Positions 35,643 through 48,981 are shown, numbered from the stretch's first letter. The stretch: 64,000 nucleotides of DNA from Megaleporinus macrocephalus (GCA_021613375.1 CM038703.1:18102694-18166693), one strand, 5' to 3'. Numbers and translations are program-made. Notes: a model not told the origin generated them from the letters alone.

Positions 35643-35712
35643 ACCTGACCATATTTCTCTGGACACAAGGCGTAAGTAACTGAGAGCGCTCGGGCAGTCT
35701 GACGACCAGACT
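35643..35712 (+). other. slc29a4 5' UTR part of the first coding exon
   Basis: A pyrimidine-rich tract ends in CTATCCAG at 35642, giving a plausible acceptor 70 nt before the ATG. The GTAAGT-like motif at 35672 lies inside this UTR and would skip the start codon if used. Confidence 0.45.
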
Positions 35713-38189
35713 ATGGGCTCCAAAGGAGTGGAGAGGCGCAAGCAGGCCACCCCTGCCCAAACCCCAGAGGGCAACGTGGTGATGAGCTTTAGCTTCGAGA
35801 GCTATCAGCTAGAGGAAGAGGACTGCCAAGGCAAAGAAATCCCAGACAAAGGCGTGCTGGCTCTCTCTGAGCCTGGTGAGAGTCTCCCTTACGTAACTGC
35901 TGAACTGCCTTGCAAATTCATACATTCAGTCCTGGGCCAAAAGCACAATCGCTACAAATTGAACAAATTGTGTTAGTCCTTTGGATATGAGCTGCATGTT
36001 TCAAGCCCGAGGTTAAACTGGAGCGAAGGTTATATCACCTGCTGTGTAATAGCAAGAACTAATCGTGTTAGTTTAGATAGGACGCTAACGCTGCCTGGAA
36101 GGCCTTGTTAACTCAATCTCTGGGATAAGACAGCAGAGAATACTCTCTAATCTCTGAGGGAGGATTGCTTTGATGGTTCTTTTTAACTTCTCACTAAGCA
36201 TGCATTTTATAGGGCTTATAGCGCTAACATAGAGCTTCACATGCACAATCATCTCATTCAGAAATGTTCTAGTATACACACGGTCAATTTCTGCTCTTAT
36301 ACAATTTAGTATTATTATATTGTTGCTAACAAATCTCTGTATCTTTGAAAAAATTACTTATTTGAAGAAGGGAACTTTAAGGAGGCCATATCCTACAATT
36401 TTGAGTTTTATTTCTTTCCCCTGAACATTTTGCAGCCTCTCTTTATTCTCTGTTCCAGAATTTATGTAAATAACTCATTTTCTGATGGGCTGACATGTAC
36501 TGTGCCATATTCAAAAGCAAAAGAATATATGTAAATATCTTAATTTCTGTGACATTACAGAAACAGTAATGCCTGTTTTTGTGGCTTAATTCTCACGTGT
36601 AGGCTGTATGGATTGTGAATTGAATGATATGTTTTGAAGCATGAACAATGTTTGAATACAATATCGAACTGTTTTACTTAAGAAGTGAGTGGGCATTGAA
36701 TGGCATACAAAAATAGAAACAAAAAAAAACATATTTAAAAGGTTTTGACTGCAATAATATATGGAAGACAAGCCTGGGAGGCCAAAAGAAACGCTATGGT
36801 GGAAATGAACCCCTGTCAATCACTTCCCTGATGATCGTCACAACAACAAGAGAAAGAGAAAGCAGAATATCAACAATGCTCATACATATGCATGTGATGC
36901 CTTTATAGTGACAAAGCACACGCTGGGTAGAATAAAGTATTAGAATACTTCACATTTCATAGAATAGGTTCATATAGTTTGACTGAATAGGTTCAGCTCA
37001 TGGATATTTCACCGATGCATAAATCAGTCTGTGTGGTGTCTCTGCATAGTTTTTGAGGATCCTGTTCCCGATGACCGCTATCATGGAATCTACTTTGCTA
37101 TGCTGCTGGCTGGTGTTGGCTTCCTGTTGCCTTACAATAGCTTCATCACAGATGTGGACTACCTGCATCATAAATTTGAAGGTACGGCTTTTCTTTGTAG
37201 TATTTCCACGTTGGCCAAAAAACAAGCGTCTTTAAAATAGTAACCAGGAGAAAGTGAAAGAGTTCTTTTGAAAGTAATTTTTGAGCCTTTATATTGGTCT
37301 ATTCATCATGAGTGTTTCACACAATGGCTGACTGGCTGCTGTTCAAATGGTGTGGAAATATACAAATTGGAAAAATGGAGATTTTTCTGAGGAAAATATA
37401 CATTTAAATTCCACTTTAACAGTCGTAGTTTAAAATGGACCTTTTTGTCGACTTCAGTGGCTTACTTGGCTATTTGCATGATGATAGTTCATACATCAGC
37501 CTAATGAAGAGGGACAGCAGGAACAAACAGTGAAAATATTAAATAGGGTGGCAGTGAAAAGAGGAAGTGGGCAGTGAGACATACAGATGGTGACTTTTTA
37601 TATTATTTAAACTGTCATAAAAAATGTAATGTAGTGTATTTGTAATGTATTTATATTCTCAGTAGTAAACAGAGAAACAGATATAGATGCTCCCATTATT
37701 ATAGCACATAGTGTTTATATATTAATTTAACTTTAAACTTTGAAAGGCTGTGTGTTAATTTGGGAAGTCTGTTTATATCCATCGCTTCTTTTGAAGTTAT
37801 ATTACTGTATTAATCATGCAAATAACTGGATTTTTTTTACTGATTTTTTTGAATTTATGGTAGCATCCTCTGATTTTACATATGCACAACAACATGTGCA
37901 AGCAGTGTGAGCCCGGCCTTCGTATTAGACTGCCCTGTCATTGTTCACTCGGACTCTATTGTCCCTCAGCGAAAGAAAAAAATAAAGAGACGCAGATAAG
38001 AAACGTGATTGGAGATAGGATTTGAGGTCGTGACTCTGTGGCTTTTGTGTCTTGTCAGGGACGTCCATTGTGTTTGACATGAGCCTGACGTATATTCTCG
38101 TGGCTCTGGTTGCGGTGGTGCTGAACAATGTGCTGGTGGAGATGCTCAGCCTGCACACAAGGATCACCGTGGGTGAGTCTGTTTACTCC

Positions 38190-38233
<44 letters not shown>

Positions 38234-41200
38234 GGAGTTGGAGGAGGAGGCAGTTGATTGACCTGAAAGAGTGCATGGCTAGCCCTCCGGGTAGATGGAG
38301 GAGGGGCTCCCCGCTCACTCAGCTCAGTCGCATCAGTCATCAGCACTGCGGGCCCAACGTTCACTTACTTTCACTGAATCAGTGCTGAGGGATGTGCAAG
38401 GAGGAGAGAATTAAAATAGAGACACACTCATTATTAAAACACAAATCTATTTTTAAAACAATGGTCGCGTATTACTATGAGCAGTTGAACTTAAAGTGCT
38501 CCTTAAAGCAATAGATTGGTAAAAAATAAAATGTGCATATCCAACATGTAGCCAGACAGCCAATACAAGCCTTGTCCTTTTGCTTGTTTGCTTTTACACT
38601 ATAGGGCTATAGGGCTCATATTGAGTGAATGTTGGCCATGCGATGGACTGGCAAACCTGGCTTTCACCCGATGACGCTGGGATTGGCTCCGGCCCACCGT
38701 GACCCTGACTATCGGGATAAAGCGGCAGATAATAGATGGATGGATGGGCTCATATTATGAATTTTTTTTTTTCCTAGTCGTAAATGCTGTTTAACACATT
38801 GTTAACCACCCAGTTTCATATACGGAAACAAAGCTTTAGAAACATCCTGCTCTGAATTCAGTGTTTTTGTGATGTCATGAAAGTCAATATAGTTGTACAC
38901 CTATTCAGCCAACAGGCATTTATAATTTAAAATTATAAAGATAGTTTCAACCTGGACTGCTTTTTGAATGAAGCACAATACATAGTGGCCAGTCAGAACA
39001 CATATTACACATATTACACATATTATACAGATTATTCTTAAAGAGGTAATTTGTAAGATGACACAACCTGTCAAATTCATAGGAGGTAGAAGTTTGTTAT
39101 GTCCACCCCTTTCATAAGAGACAAGGAAAAGCACAGTCCCTCTTCCTCTTCTAGAAGAAGTGTTGCAAGTTCAGCATCAAACTACAGCCCTTTACTCATC
39201 AAGAGTGTCTGTAGTGGTGAAAAGCAATGCCAGAGTAAACTCTTGTTTTGCTTCTGTTTATATCACTTCTTTTGTTTTCTGTCAAACATGGTTCCATGAT
39301 GGGGACAAGTGTCGGTAGTCACTTGCCATCATTAGGTTTACTCTTCCCTCATCGGCTACCTGTCCTTAAATAATCTAATCTTGAGCAGCACCTTCAATGT
39401 GATTGACAAGAGATTACAAAACACCATTGGGGCAGGGCTACTTCTTCATCCTTCAATGCAGGACTGATTTGACATGACGCTACAGTGACTCACTATCGCC
39501 TCTTGAGGTACAAAAAATCTTACAAATTACATCTTTAAACGCACAGAAACTAAAACAGCCTGTTGAATTCCAGGGATTATTAAAGGTTATGGTACATACA
39601 ATCACACAAATGCTTTAAGTGAATAAAAAAATGTTATCCCAGAAAATCTAGGACATGGGCCTTTAAGTAATCTCAAATATCCTTCATTATGGGTGAGTTT
39701 CAGAAAAAAATCTCTGGGTTATGTGTTTCATCTACTTCATACACCTTGTCCTGACTCCAGGCTGCACGTTGTCCCTGAGAAAGTCAGTGTAGGGTAACTG
39801 AAACATTTTTCTTGTTTATTGGGGGCTACCCCTTTTTTTCTGACCATACTGCCATATTGTAGATAAAAATGGCCAAAGTATGGACACATTTTAGGTTGGA
39901 GCTATGAAATGTACTTTAGTTCTTTCTGTAAGCCATAATGAATGCCTTTCTCTCTACATTTAAGCCTCTGTTTCCCACACATACAAATTAAAACGCAGCT
40001 GTTTCAGTAGGAACAGTGTTATTAGAGATATTTCTGTAAAGGACAAACATATAAGCGCAGAGACTTAGAAAGTGAAAAGGGAGGGGAGGAGAAAGAGCAG
40101 CAAGACTCCAAAAATAATCAGCCTTTATTCTTTAATGACTTCTTTTGTGTTCCACAGAGCTGTGGGGATGACTATATATAAAAAAAACCCACCACCAGCA
40201 GCACAAAGCATAGCTCCGATTCAGTCTGAAGCCAAAACACGCCTCCACACCTCTTCTGTATTACTTGCTTATTGATTTACACCCACCTGTTTATTTTGAT
40301 TAGAAACATATTCAGTCAGTTTAATTCAAAGCATTTTCTCCTCCTTCAGCGGTTTTGATATCTGTACTGTATTGAATGGCGCCAGAACAAGCTTTTTTAA
40401 CAACGCTACTGAGTTGCTCTTAGGTGATATCTCTCTTTCTCTCACTCTCATTCTCTGCTGTGAGGGAATCCTATCTGATTGAAGTAAATGTCACTTCTTG
40501 CAGGATACCTCTTTGCTCTTGGCCCTCTGCTTTTTGTCAGCATCTTTGATGTGTGGCTGGAGAAGTTCACCACAAACCAGGCGTACGCCCTCAATCTGGT
40601 ATCCGTGGGAGTCGTGGCATTTGGATGCACAGGTACTGATTTACGGTCTTCTTCAGCATTATATAGGGTGCAACATGTGCCAATGAGTGTCCGTAGTCTT
40701 CCACCTTTAGCGAGCGATGCTTTTTTGATGTCTACGTAGTACTGTGGTCCTGCTGGTGTGATGATTTGTCTGATAACTCTTTGATGTTCTCTACAGTGCA
40801 GCAGTCCAGTTTTTATGGATACATGGGCATGCTTCCGAAACGGTATACACAAGGAGTAATGACTGGAGAAAGTAAGATGGTCCAGCTTACTAGATAACAA
40901 GCATAATAAGCATGAACTTTCAGAATGGGGTGCCAGACTGCTAAGAACAAAAATAGAGTTGCAGTATTTAAATGACATATAATCTGAAGCTGTGTTTTTT
41001 CTCTGTACACAGCAAAATCCATGTGAAAATTAAAAATATGACACCAGTACAACTACTGCCGAAAGTAAACCAAAAAACAAAACTATGGTGATGTAAACAT
41101 GTTTACTTATTCAGGAAGAAATTATGTGTTTCAATCAATTCAGTACATTAGATGCATCACTTTTTAGCACACAAACTTTCTATGTAGACAGACCAGAGAA

Positions 41201-44200
41201 GTTCTCTTGCCATATAGCACTGTATAACCTACAGTAGCTGTAAAAAGTAATTATAAAAGTAAAAGTAATTGCACATTCACTATTTGCTGAGCGAAATAGC
41301 CTCTTATATATATATATTAAATGCAGCATTGTCACACTGTCATAACCAATTGGTAACTACACTGATGGGAGATTTTTATTTTATTGATGATGGCCACGCC
41401 AGGTACCTCCCATAGGGGTGAGGGCTTCCCTCCCTTAGACTTTATATTGCATAGAGCTACATTTTGACTTTTTTTTTTTTTACTTAAATCTAAACTTTAA
41501 CCTGACCTACCCTAAGACCAGACCCATGCACAGATATTTTATGAGCTCAAAAGTAGAAAATGGCAATATAATTCCAATTAATTAAACAGTTACTTTTAAA
41601 CATAAACTAAACATTTAATTTATTGTATATTATAATTAACTCTTATTAAGAGAGGCATTGCAATCTCATTTCAGATAAAACTTCATGTTAAGAGTTTTTC
41701 CAAAGACAGATAACAGCCCTAATGTTAAAATCTTTTTATGGATTTTCGGCGTTAATTGCAATATTTAATTGCTACATAGTATGCAATTAAAACTCTATTT
41801 AAGAGCTCTGCAGAGTTTTGTGTAAGTCCCTCCTTTTTACAGTAATGGAAACTTCACAGTAAGTTATTTAAGGCTCTTATTACTGACATTATGTTGAATA
41901 GTATGTTTATAGAGCCCAAGCCAATCCATTAAACTCAAGCCCCCACCCCCTTCCATGCAGAAGGCTGATATTAAAATGAATAAAATCTGTCTAGACTAAA
42001 TACGTTTTTAAAGTAGAAATGTGAGAATTGAAAAAGGCTGTTTTCTCTTAGGCACAGCAGGTGTGATCATTTCACTTAGCCGGATCTTCACCAAGCTGCT
42101 GATCAGAGACGAGAGGAAGAACACCATCATCTTCTTCCTCATTTCCATCGGCATGGAGCTGATGTGCTTCATTCTGCATTTGCTGGTGCGCAGGACCCGT
42201 TTTGTGCGATATTACACCAGCCTGGCCCGTCAGGGTCTGTCCCACTCCAAAGACCACTCGCACCATGCCAACCAGTACCAAGTCCACCATGATGTCATTA
42301 CAGAGGAAGTAAGATTTGTAAGTTTTTTCTCTAGTTTTTAAAAATCACCGATCACTCATTTTTGAAGCTGTGACATTACATGCAATATGTTGGATTTGTT
42401 TTTGTTATTGCTTTAAATTTAAGTGACTCCATTCCTCATTTCTTATAATTGATAGTACAATTTATAATGAATGGATTTAGAACATTTTAAACATTGCATT
42501 GCAACAATGCATTTTTTCAGTTTTTGTATTAGAAGTTATATTAGTTATACTCTTTTTTTTTTAGATTTGGCTGCCTGAGAGAGTTTTCTATCTTGTTGTA
42601 TGTTGTATTGATTTTCTAAGTGAAAATAAATTAACACGTCCTATACACACATATTGGGAGAAATGTTCAAAAACCTTTGCACTGGCCATGTTTTATTGTT
42701 CTTTTACAATATGTTAAATAAACAAATAAACCAATATGCATACAACTCTACCAAAAAACATACATCGGACTGATAACTTTACAGGAAAAGAAACAATATA
42801 CTTTTTTTATACTTTATATACTTTTGATGTAAGTACATGGAAACTACATTTGTTTTCCATGTAATTTTAGGCCATTCCTATTGGTCTGTTCATCATAAAA
42901 TTTACACACAGTGTAAAGGATACAAGGTTTCTTCAAAGCTCTATCCAATGCGTTTGGAATGACCTCACTAATTCTTTTGTGTATGCATGCAATCAAATTC
43001 TCACTGCAATGTTTTATCATCTACTGTAAATCCTTCTCAAAAGCGCAGGGGACAAACTCCCTATACACACTGTCTAATTATGCTAGCGTATTTCCTGGGA
43101 GACCTCTCTGACGCTGAAAGGAACAGGTCTTTGTGTTTGGATGTTTTTCTTGAAAATTGACCGTAACTTCCTGCTGTTTGTGCAGGCTCATTGGCTTGAT
43201 CGTGGTAAATGTGCTCTATAGCTCAAAGAGAAGGTGAAGGAGCTTGATTTAGTGCTGGAGGCTGTTCACTTAATTTACGTTGGCACTTGTGCATAACAAT
43301 GTTTTTCCTCCGGGTGATGGATGGAATACTAAGCGCTGTTACTTCACGCCAAATATTTCCCCATTTTTTGGTGTAATGGAACGATTTGAACGCATTAATG
43401 TAACAGGCTCGCTGTGAAGAAGCTGCGGATCAAAATCAGGGCACGGATGAATAAAGGCCTAGTAAAACTCGCTCAGTCTGAACAAATAAAAAATGCCATC
43501 ATTTCTGCTAGCAGATATCTTGGAGAGATGCCAATACTCTTATTTGTGGCAACCTGACTAGCAAAGAACCAAGAAAAAACTAGCAAGAACCTAGTAATGT
43601 AAGCTGTTAGGATCTGACAGCTTGGCCTATATATATATATCTTTTTTTTTCTTCCCTGTGAATTCTCCTGCTCTCTGAGACTCTTGAATTATTATGCTGG
43701 GTGCTCCCATTCTCCACTGCCTTGGGACCTAGGGGCTCTTTTTTTAATCTCAACAAATTAAGGAGAGTGGTTTTACTGGCTCAGCCAGGCACTTAATCAA
43801 GTAATGGGCCTCTTCCCAGAGCCCCTGCAGAACCGCTAGCACATCAGAGGAAGATTCATAATGGCTGAATCCAACTTCAGCTCTAACAAGGTTACACAGA
43901 CGTGATTGGTGCTGCCACTGGTTTCGACATATTTTTTTTCATTGTCACTTCATACATTCCAGTTTCACAGTATCTAATAAGGCAAAATTACTGACTTCCT
44001 GAAAATAAGGCCCTCCCCACCTTATGTCTGTGCAGCTGTGATTTTTTTTCTAGTAAAGATTGGTCTGATGTCATCTCGCTTGCTTCAAGGGCAACGGTGC
44101 AGTGGGAGTTTCTCCCACTGAAGATGGCGGCACAGAGACAGACTACACTGGCACCAACACGTATGTGAGATTTGATGTGCCTAAGCAGAAAATTAAAAGG

Positions 44201-47200
44201 AGCTGGCCAAGCATCAAGGGTAAGCTCACACAAGCAAGCATCACAATTTAGAGAAATATGGTTTATTCTACATATGATGTGTTGAAATGTGTGGTAAATG
44301 TTGTGGTATGAAAGCAAACTCCAAGGATTTCAGAACAATAGAACACATTCAGTGACTGCCTGAGGACTGAAACGCAAGAGTACACTTTCCTTCTCAAGCT
44401 TTCAAACCTAATTCAGCATATAAGAGAATACTTTTCCAGAAAGGTGGTTCCTCAGCAGCACTGTCATATTAAGGCCCCTTGGTTTAAATACACAATGTAA
44501 TGCAGAACAGTCTACCAGGGCCGCTTTGTCACATCATGGTAAAGGAGTTGCGCACAAAATGTAATAGAGAAGATACAGTTGATGTGAATGATGGTAAGCT
44601 AGTAAGCAAAACATTGATGTGAGCTGCTCAGATCACTGAAAGCAGGTGGACTTTATACAGATTACACAATTAAAGAACAGTGTCCTGTATGTTCCTCTAA
44701 ATTTGACTGCTTTTTAAACTATATGTTGTAGTTGGTTTCATCTGCTTGCATTTCCCTTGAACGTAGTTCAAGTAAGCTCCTTTTGTTTGGAAAAGCCTAC
44801 GATAGCCAACAAGCCTGCAGCCTAGCTTTTAGATCGCAGCAATAGTACACCATTATTAACACTCCAGATTATTTGTTCATCTTCAAGTTTTCAAGGATGC
44901 ACTGTTGCAGGATTTTTGGGCCAATATTCAATATTTCTGTATGCATATCTGCTGATGTCAATGCTGATACATATACATTTATAAAATGTAGACATTGGGA
45001 TGAAATCTACCTTAATATTTGTTTAAACAAATTAATTATTATAATTAATACATTTTAGTACCGTATCTCAGCATCATACGAAGCCCTTGAAGGAACATGG
45101 TGTTTGTATTTATTTAAACATCTGGTGCACGCCAGATACTATGTTGTGAGCACCCAATACTGTGAATATCTGGTGTGCACTTGATTGATAGTATCTAGTG
45201 CTTACCTGATAGTATCTGGTGCTCCCTGGATTTTTATCTGAAAAAAACCCCACTGTATCTCTTTATTGATCCAAATATCTGTCGGATACCAGTATATACT
45301 TTTTATGCAGCTACTCATATAATTCCAATATTTTCATGCATGCTTAGTATTTTTTGTTTTAAAACACCTTCTCTGTCCATTTCAATAGTTGGATTTGGCA
45401 GATAAGGTATGACCTTTATGAATTGCAGTGACTTGCAGTTTACCCACACCTTCTTATCTACGTAACTTACATTAGTTACATTACCTTCTAGCAAAGGTGT
45501 CAAAAGTATTCACAATCATTACTCAGGTAGAAGTATAGATACTAGGGTTTAAAACCTATAGAAGTGGAAGTATCGGCTTTTTACTCAAGTAAAAGTATAA
45601 AGTACTGCTTTCAAAACTACTTAAAGTATAAAAGTAAAAGTAATGTAAAAAAAATAGGCCATTATGGACAAAAGCTTAGGCTACACCACAGGGGTCTATA
45701 GTGCACTAGCCCACCTCCCCAAAAACATTCTTCTAAAAGCCATAATGACTATAATGTTATATTAAAATGTTAATGTTGGGATGCACTAGGCTTTCTGTTT
45801 CAGCCGCATATACGCCCATTGAAAATGAATGTAGTTTAGTACAATGTAAATATATTAAAGAAGTATATCTGGGTACTACTGAGCATTAACACGTGTTTCA
45901 TGGAGCAGAAGATATGATGACTAGTTGTCTATAAGTATTGAAAAGGTGCAAACAGTCAAACTTCAAAGACATGTTATCCATAATCTTTACCGGAATGTAA
46001 ATGTACATGAATAAAATCAGGCCGAAGTTGGTGAAATAGAAGTAACAAGGATATTTTTAAATGTAAGGAGTAAAAAGTACAGATAATGGTGTGTAAATGT
46101 AGGGAGTAGAAGTAAAAAGTCAGCTGAAAAATAATTATTCCAGTAAAGTATAAATAACCAAAATTTCTACTTAAGTAAGGTAACAAAGTATTTGTACTTC
46201 GTTACTTGACACCTCTGCTTCCTAGTTTTATATTAGTTGCTGAATAATTTGAATTTGTCATTAAGGAATAATACGACTAAAAACTATTCTATCATAGGCC
46301 CACATGTGACGAGTATAATGGGCTAAAATGTGATTTGTATCACTGTAATATAATGAGTGACTCATTTTCTTTCAGATATGATCCTGCATCGTTATGTGGT
46401 TTCCCGCGTGATCTGGACTTACATGTTGTCCATTGCTGTCACCTACTTCATCACGCTGTGCCTGTTCCCAGGCCTGGAGTCAGAGATACGCAACGTCACA
46501 CTGGGAGAGTGGCTGCCCATCCTCATCATGGCCATCTTTAACATGTCCGACTTTGTGGGCAAAGTGAGCTCCTGAATGAAAATGCCCCTAATGCACTTTC
46601 CACTGCTTTCTTAATCCAGTAGCTCAACACTAGTAGGCTGTTCTGATGATCCATATCTCTACTTAATCCAGTCAGGCTGAGAGGTTTCCCTAGAAAATAA
46701 GCAGCTTCCAAACTCATAGCTCTGTGTTTGTCTGCAGATCTTGGCCGCTTTGCCTTACGAGTGGAACGGGATGCGCCTGCTCTTCTTCTCCTGCTTAAGG
46801 GTGGTCTTCATCCCTCTCTTCATCATGTGTGTGTACCCGGTGCCAAAACCTACACTCAGTCACCCGGCGTGGCCCTGCGTCTTCTCCCTCCTCATGGGCG
46901 TCACCAACGGCTACTTCGGCAGTGTGCCCATGATTCAGGCTGCTGGCAAGGTGCCGCCGGAGCAGAGGGAGCTAGCAGGTAAATCTGCTGACTTTAAAGG
47001 GATGAATATGCTAATGCTGCCGGTAATGATTGTAGGGGCCAGTTAGCATTATTCAAATGAGAATATGAAATCAGCAGATTCCCTCTAGCTTTCATGCACT
47101 ATTAGCTGCATTAGCATTTTGGGTGACACAATCTTTCACATCTTTCCACTCACTCAAATGTAGTCAGTCAGGCTGGACATCTAAAACACATTTGCCTCAA

Positions 47201-48419
47201 GCCATGCTGAGTTGTTAAAGAATCTCAAATAGACCCACGTGTGAGGTTTCTCACACATCTTTAATGGTTGCGACAAAAGTAAAGCTTTTAGATGGCTGCT
47301 ACTTTTGCTTTTAACTGTGCTTGGTGATGCTGTGCGAAATGTCAATAGAAACAGAATGCAATGGTGTACAAATCAGTTTTAGGTGCTCAGCAGTTCAGGG
47401 TCTCCTTTGTCATATTTTTCCAAATGTTGGCAGTGGGTGACAGGTCTGGACTGCAGGCAGGCTGACTTTTTTGAAGCATGTTGCTGTTGTCTAGTTAAAA
47501 ATGGGCATATGGTTTTCAAAAAACAAAGCAAATATCATAACCTTTATTTCATAGCTTATACTACTGTATATTTGGAATCTGTGTATTTTTATTATATGGG
47601 GTTTAAAAGATTTGTACTTTGTTTGCATTAAGTTTTTTTTAATATTTTGCACATTTTATTTACATTTAGCTTTTTTTGGGAGGGGGGGTGTTGTAGGTAA
47701 CAGTATGCAGTATGAAATCAGAAATGACATTTAGAAAAGTTTATTTGTAATATTTGCAATGTCGGAGATAGCTACTGTTAAAGAAAAGTAAAACGCATTT
47801 TGTAATTTTTAGTGGAATATTAGTTTATGTTTCTCCTGAGATGTTTCTCCTGAGAAAAAGAGCTTAGAAACCTCAAGTGTTCCTCTCTTTAGTTTTAGTG
47901 GAGATCTTAAAGCAAAGTCACAGACTCGACTGGATAGCCAAGATACTAATGCTCATCCTTATCTACAACTAAATGCTTATCCCTCCTTTATCGCTCCTGT
48001 ATCTCTTATCTCCATTTAGCCTAATGCTGTTAGGAGAACCAGTCTCATCCACATTAAATTTTTTCTTTGGGTAGGGGCCAGTTAGCATTATACAAATGAG
48101 AACATGAAATTGTCAGGTGCGCAAGCTTTCATGCATTATTAGCCGCATTAGCATTTTGAGTAAACGTGTAAAATAGTTAACGTGATTTCGGGGAAGCGGT
48201 AAAAGCTTTTCTGTGTCTATGCGTGTCCGGCTGTGTGTTTGGACTCGTTTTCCTCAGCAAAGTCTCCGTTAACTCTTTTCTACAGGAAATACTATGACTG
48301 TGTCCTACATGGCAGGACTGATGCTGGGATCTGTGGTGGCCTATGCAGCTTACCGTTTCACCGCTCCAGGCTCAGGCCTTCACTCAGAGACTGGCTCAAA
48401 CTTCACCCAGGGTTATTAA
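35713..48419 (+). CDS. slc29a4: slc29a4: plasma membrane monoamine transporter (PMAT/ENT4)
   Basis: Ten coding exons: 35713-35875, 37050-37181, 38059-38172, 40504-40632, 40797-40871, 42052-42317, 44090-44219, 46376-46563, 46738-46978 and 48286-48419. They total 1572 nt, giving 523 aa (human 530). It is an equilibrative nucleoside transporter family member with about 11 membrane spans, the first being GIYFAMLLAGVGFLLPYNSF near residue 68. It has the PMAT blocks KRYTQGVMTGESTAGV, ISLSRIFTKLL, FPGLESEIR and NGYFGSVPMIQAAGKV. The Glu of MTGE (residue 204) corresponds to human Glu206, tied to cation selectivity. The central loop (about 270-335) has diverged and is His/Thr-rich. The protein moves serotonin, dopamine and organic cations across the plasma membrane. 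The donor of exon 6 is taken at GTAAGT (42318), because this keeps the EEVRF residues that match human. Confidence 0.96.
37276..37328. repeat. Dispersed repeat, copy 2 of 3
   Basis: CCTTTATATTGGTCTATTCATC followed by TTTCACACAATGGCTG, in slc29a4 intron 2. See the copies at 29561 and 42861. Confidence 0.6.
38191..38231. repeat. (AC)n microsatellite in slc29a4 intron 3
   Basis: Twenty AC units begin 18 nt after the splice donor of coding exon 3. Confidence 0.98.
38630..38755 (+). mobile_element. LINE or SINE 3' tail
   Basis: The phrase GCGATGGACTGGCAAACCTGG, then CCCGATGACGCTGGGATTGG, CTCCGGCCCACCGTGACCCTG and GGATAAAGCGGCAGATAATAG, ending in GATGGATGG repeats, is the conserved 3' tail shared by L2/CR1-type LINEs and the SINEs that use them. 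It is a 5'-truncated copy with its tail repeat intact. Confidence 0.7.
42861..42915. repeat. Dispersed repeat, copy 3 of 3
   Basis: TTTTAGGCCATTCCTATTGG, then TCTGTTCATCATAAAATTTACA, in slc29a4 intron 6. Confidence 0.55.
45110..45235. repeat. Small repeat built on ATCTGGTGC / AGTATCTGGTG
   Basis: ATCTGGTGCACGCCAGAT is palindromic. It is followed by three further variants (AATATCTGGTGTGCAC, AGTATCTAGTGCTTAC, AGTATCTGGTGCTCCC) about 25-35 bp apart. It lies in slc29a4 intron 7, just before the hAT element. Confidence 0.65.
45492..46217. mobile_element. Non-autonomous hAT-type element in slc29a4 intron 7
   Basis: The left end CAAAGGTGTCAA and right end TTGACACCTCTG are inverted repeats. They are flanked by near-identical 8-mers, CCTTCTAG (45484-45491) and CTTCCTAG (46218-46225), the 8-bp target-site duplication of hAT elements. 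Inside, AAGTAAAAGTA-style runs are followed by their complement near the right end. It is 726 bp, encodes no transposase, and stops 158 bp before exon 8. Confidence 0.85.
47031..48160. repeat. Pair of ~90-bp direct repeats in slc29a4 intron 9
   Basis: GTAGGGGCCAGTTAGCATTA begins at 47032 and again at 48071. In both copies the next blocks are CAAATGAGAA.ATGAAAT, AGCTTTCATGCA.TATTAG and GC.GCATTAGCATTTTG. The offset is 1039 bp, inside the last intron between coding exons 9 and 10. Confidence 0.85.
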
Positions 48420-48981
48420 TGCCCTACAACTGCACTCCACAGCTCCACACACTGTATGCATTCCTCACATCAATCTCATCAGGTGGCACTGTTTCCCATG
48501 TAGCAGCTCAGCAGTCCCCACAAATCAAAGCTCTGCCGCAGCCATATTTCGTCCAGGCTGCGAGGCTGTGCTCCTTTGAATGTAGTGAAGTGGGGGACAA
48601 AAATCTTGCTGACACTGTAAAGAGCTGTATGTAGCCTGTGCTTCATTGTGTTGCTTATTTATGATGTATGAAAGTGTTTTGATGAGCTTTAGAAGGGAGA
48701 TGTGTGCTATCTGGTGATAACACTGGTGGCATTGGGCTCTGTGACTACCCCTCTGGCAGGACACCATGAGCTTTTATGTGTGTGCGCTGTAGAGACAGCT
48801 TTTACTGGAAAACTCTATCGGTTCCAGGCCTATTTGCATCTACCTTTTCTAGAAATGCTGTCTCGTTGGTGATGCTGGATACAGGTAAAAAGCCAAACCT
48901 TGATCTGAGAAAACTGTCTTTAATCGTGCATCATGAATGTTGGACGTTTTTGCTAAAGCAAACTGAATGTGGACCTCAAAG

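Noticed and set aside
35672..35680. GTAAGTAACT as a donor for an upstream slc29a4 exon
   Set aside because: It would exclude the ATG at 35713; the next acceptor joins a frame without a start, while the 163-nt exon from the ATG joins in frame and matches the family length.
40448..40978. 176-codon minus-strand open frame
   Set aside because: It is a shadow across slc29a4 coding exons 4 and 5, which are well supported on the plus strand.
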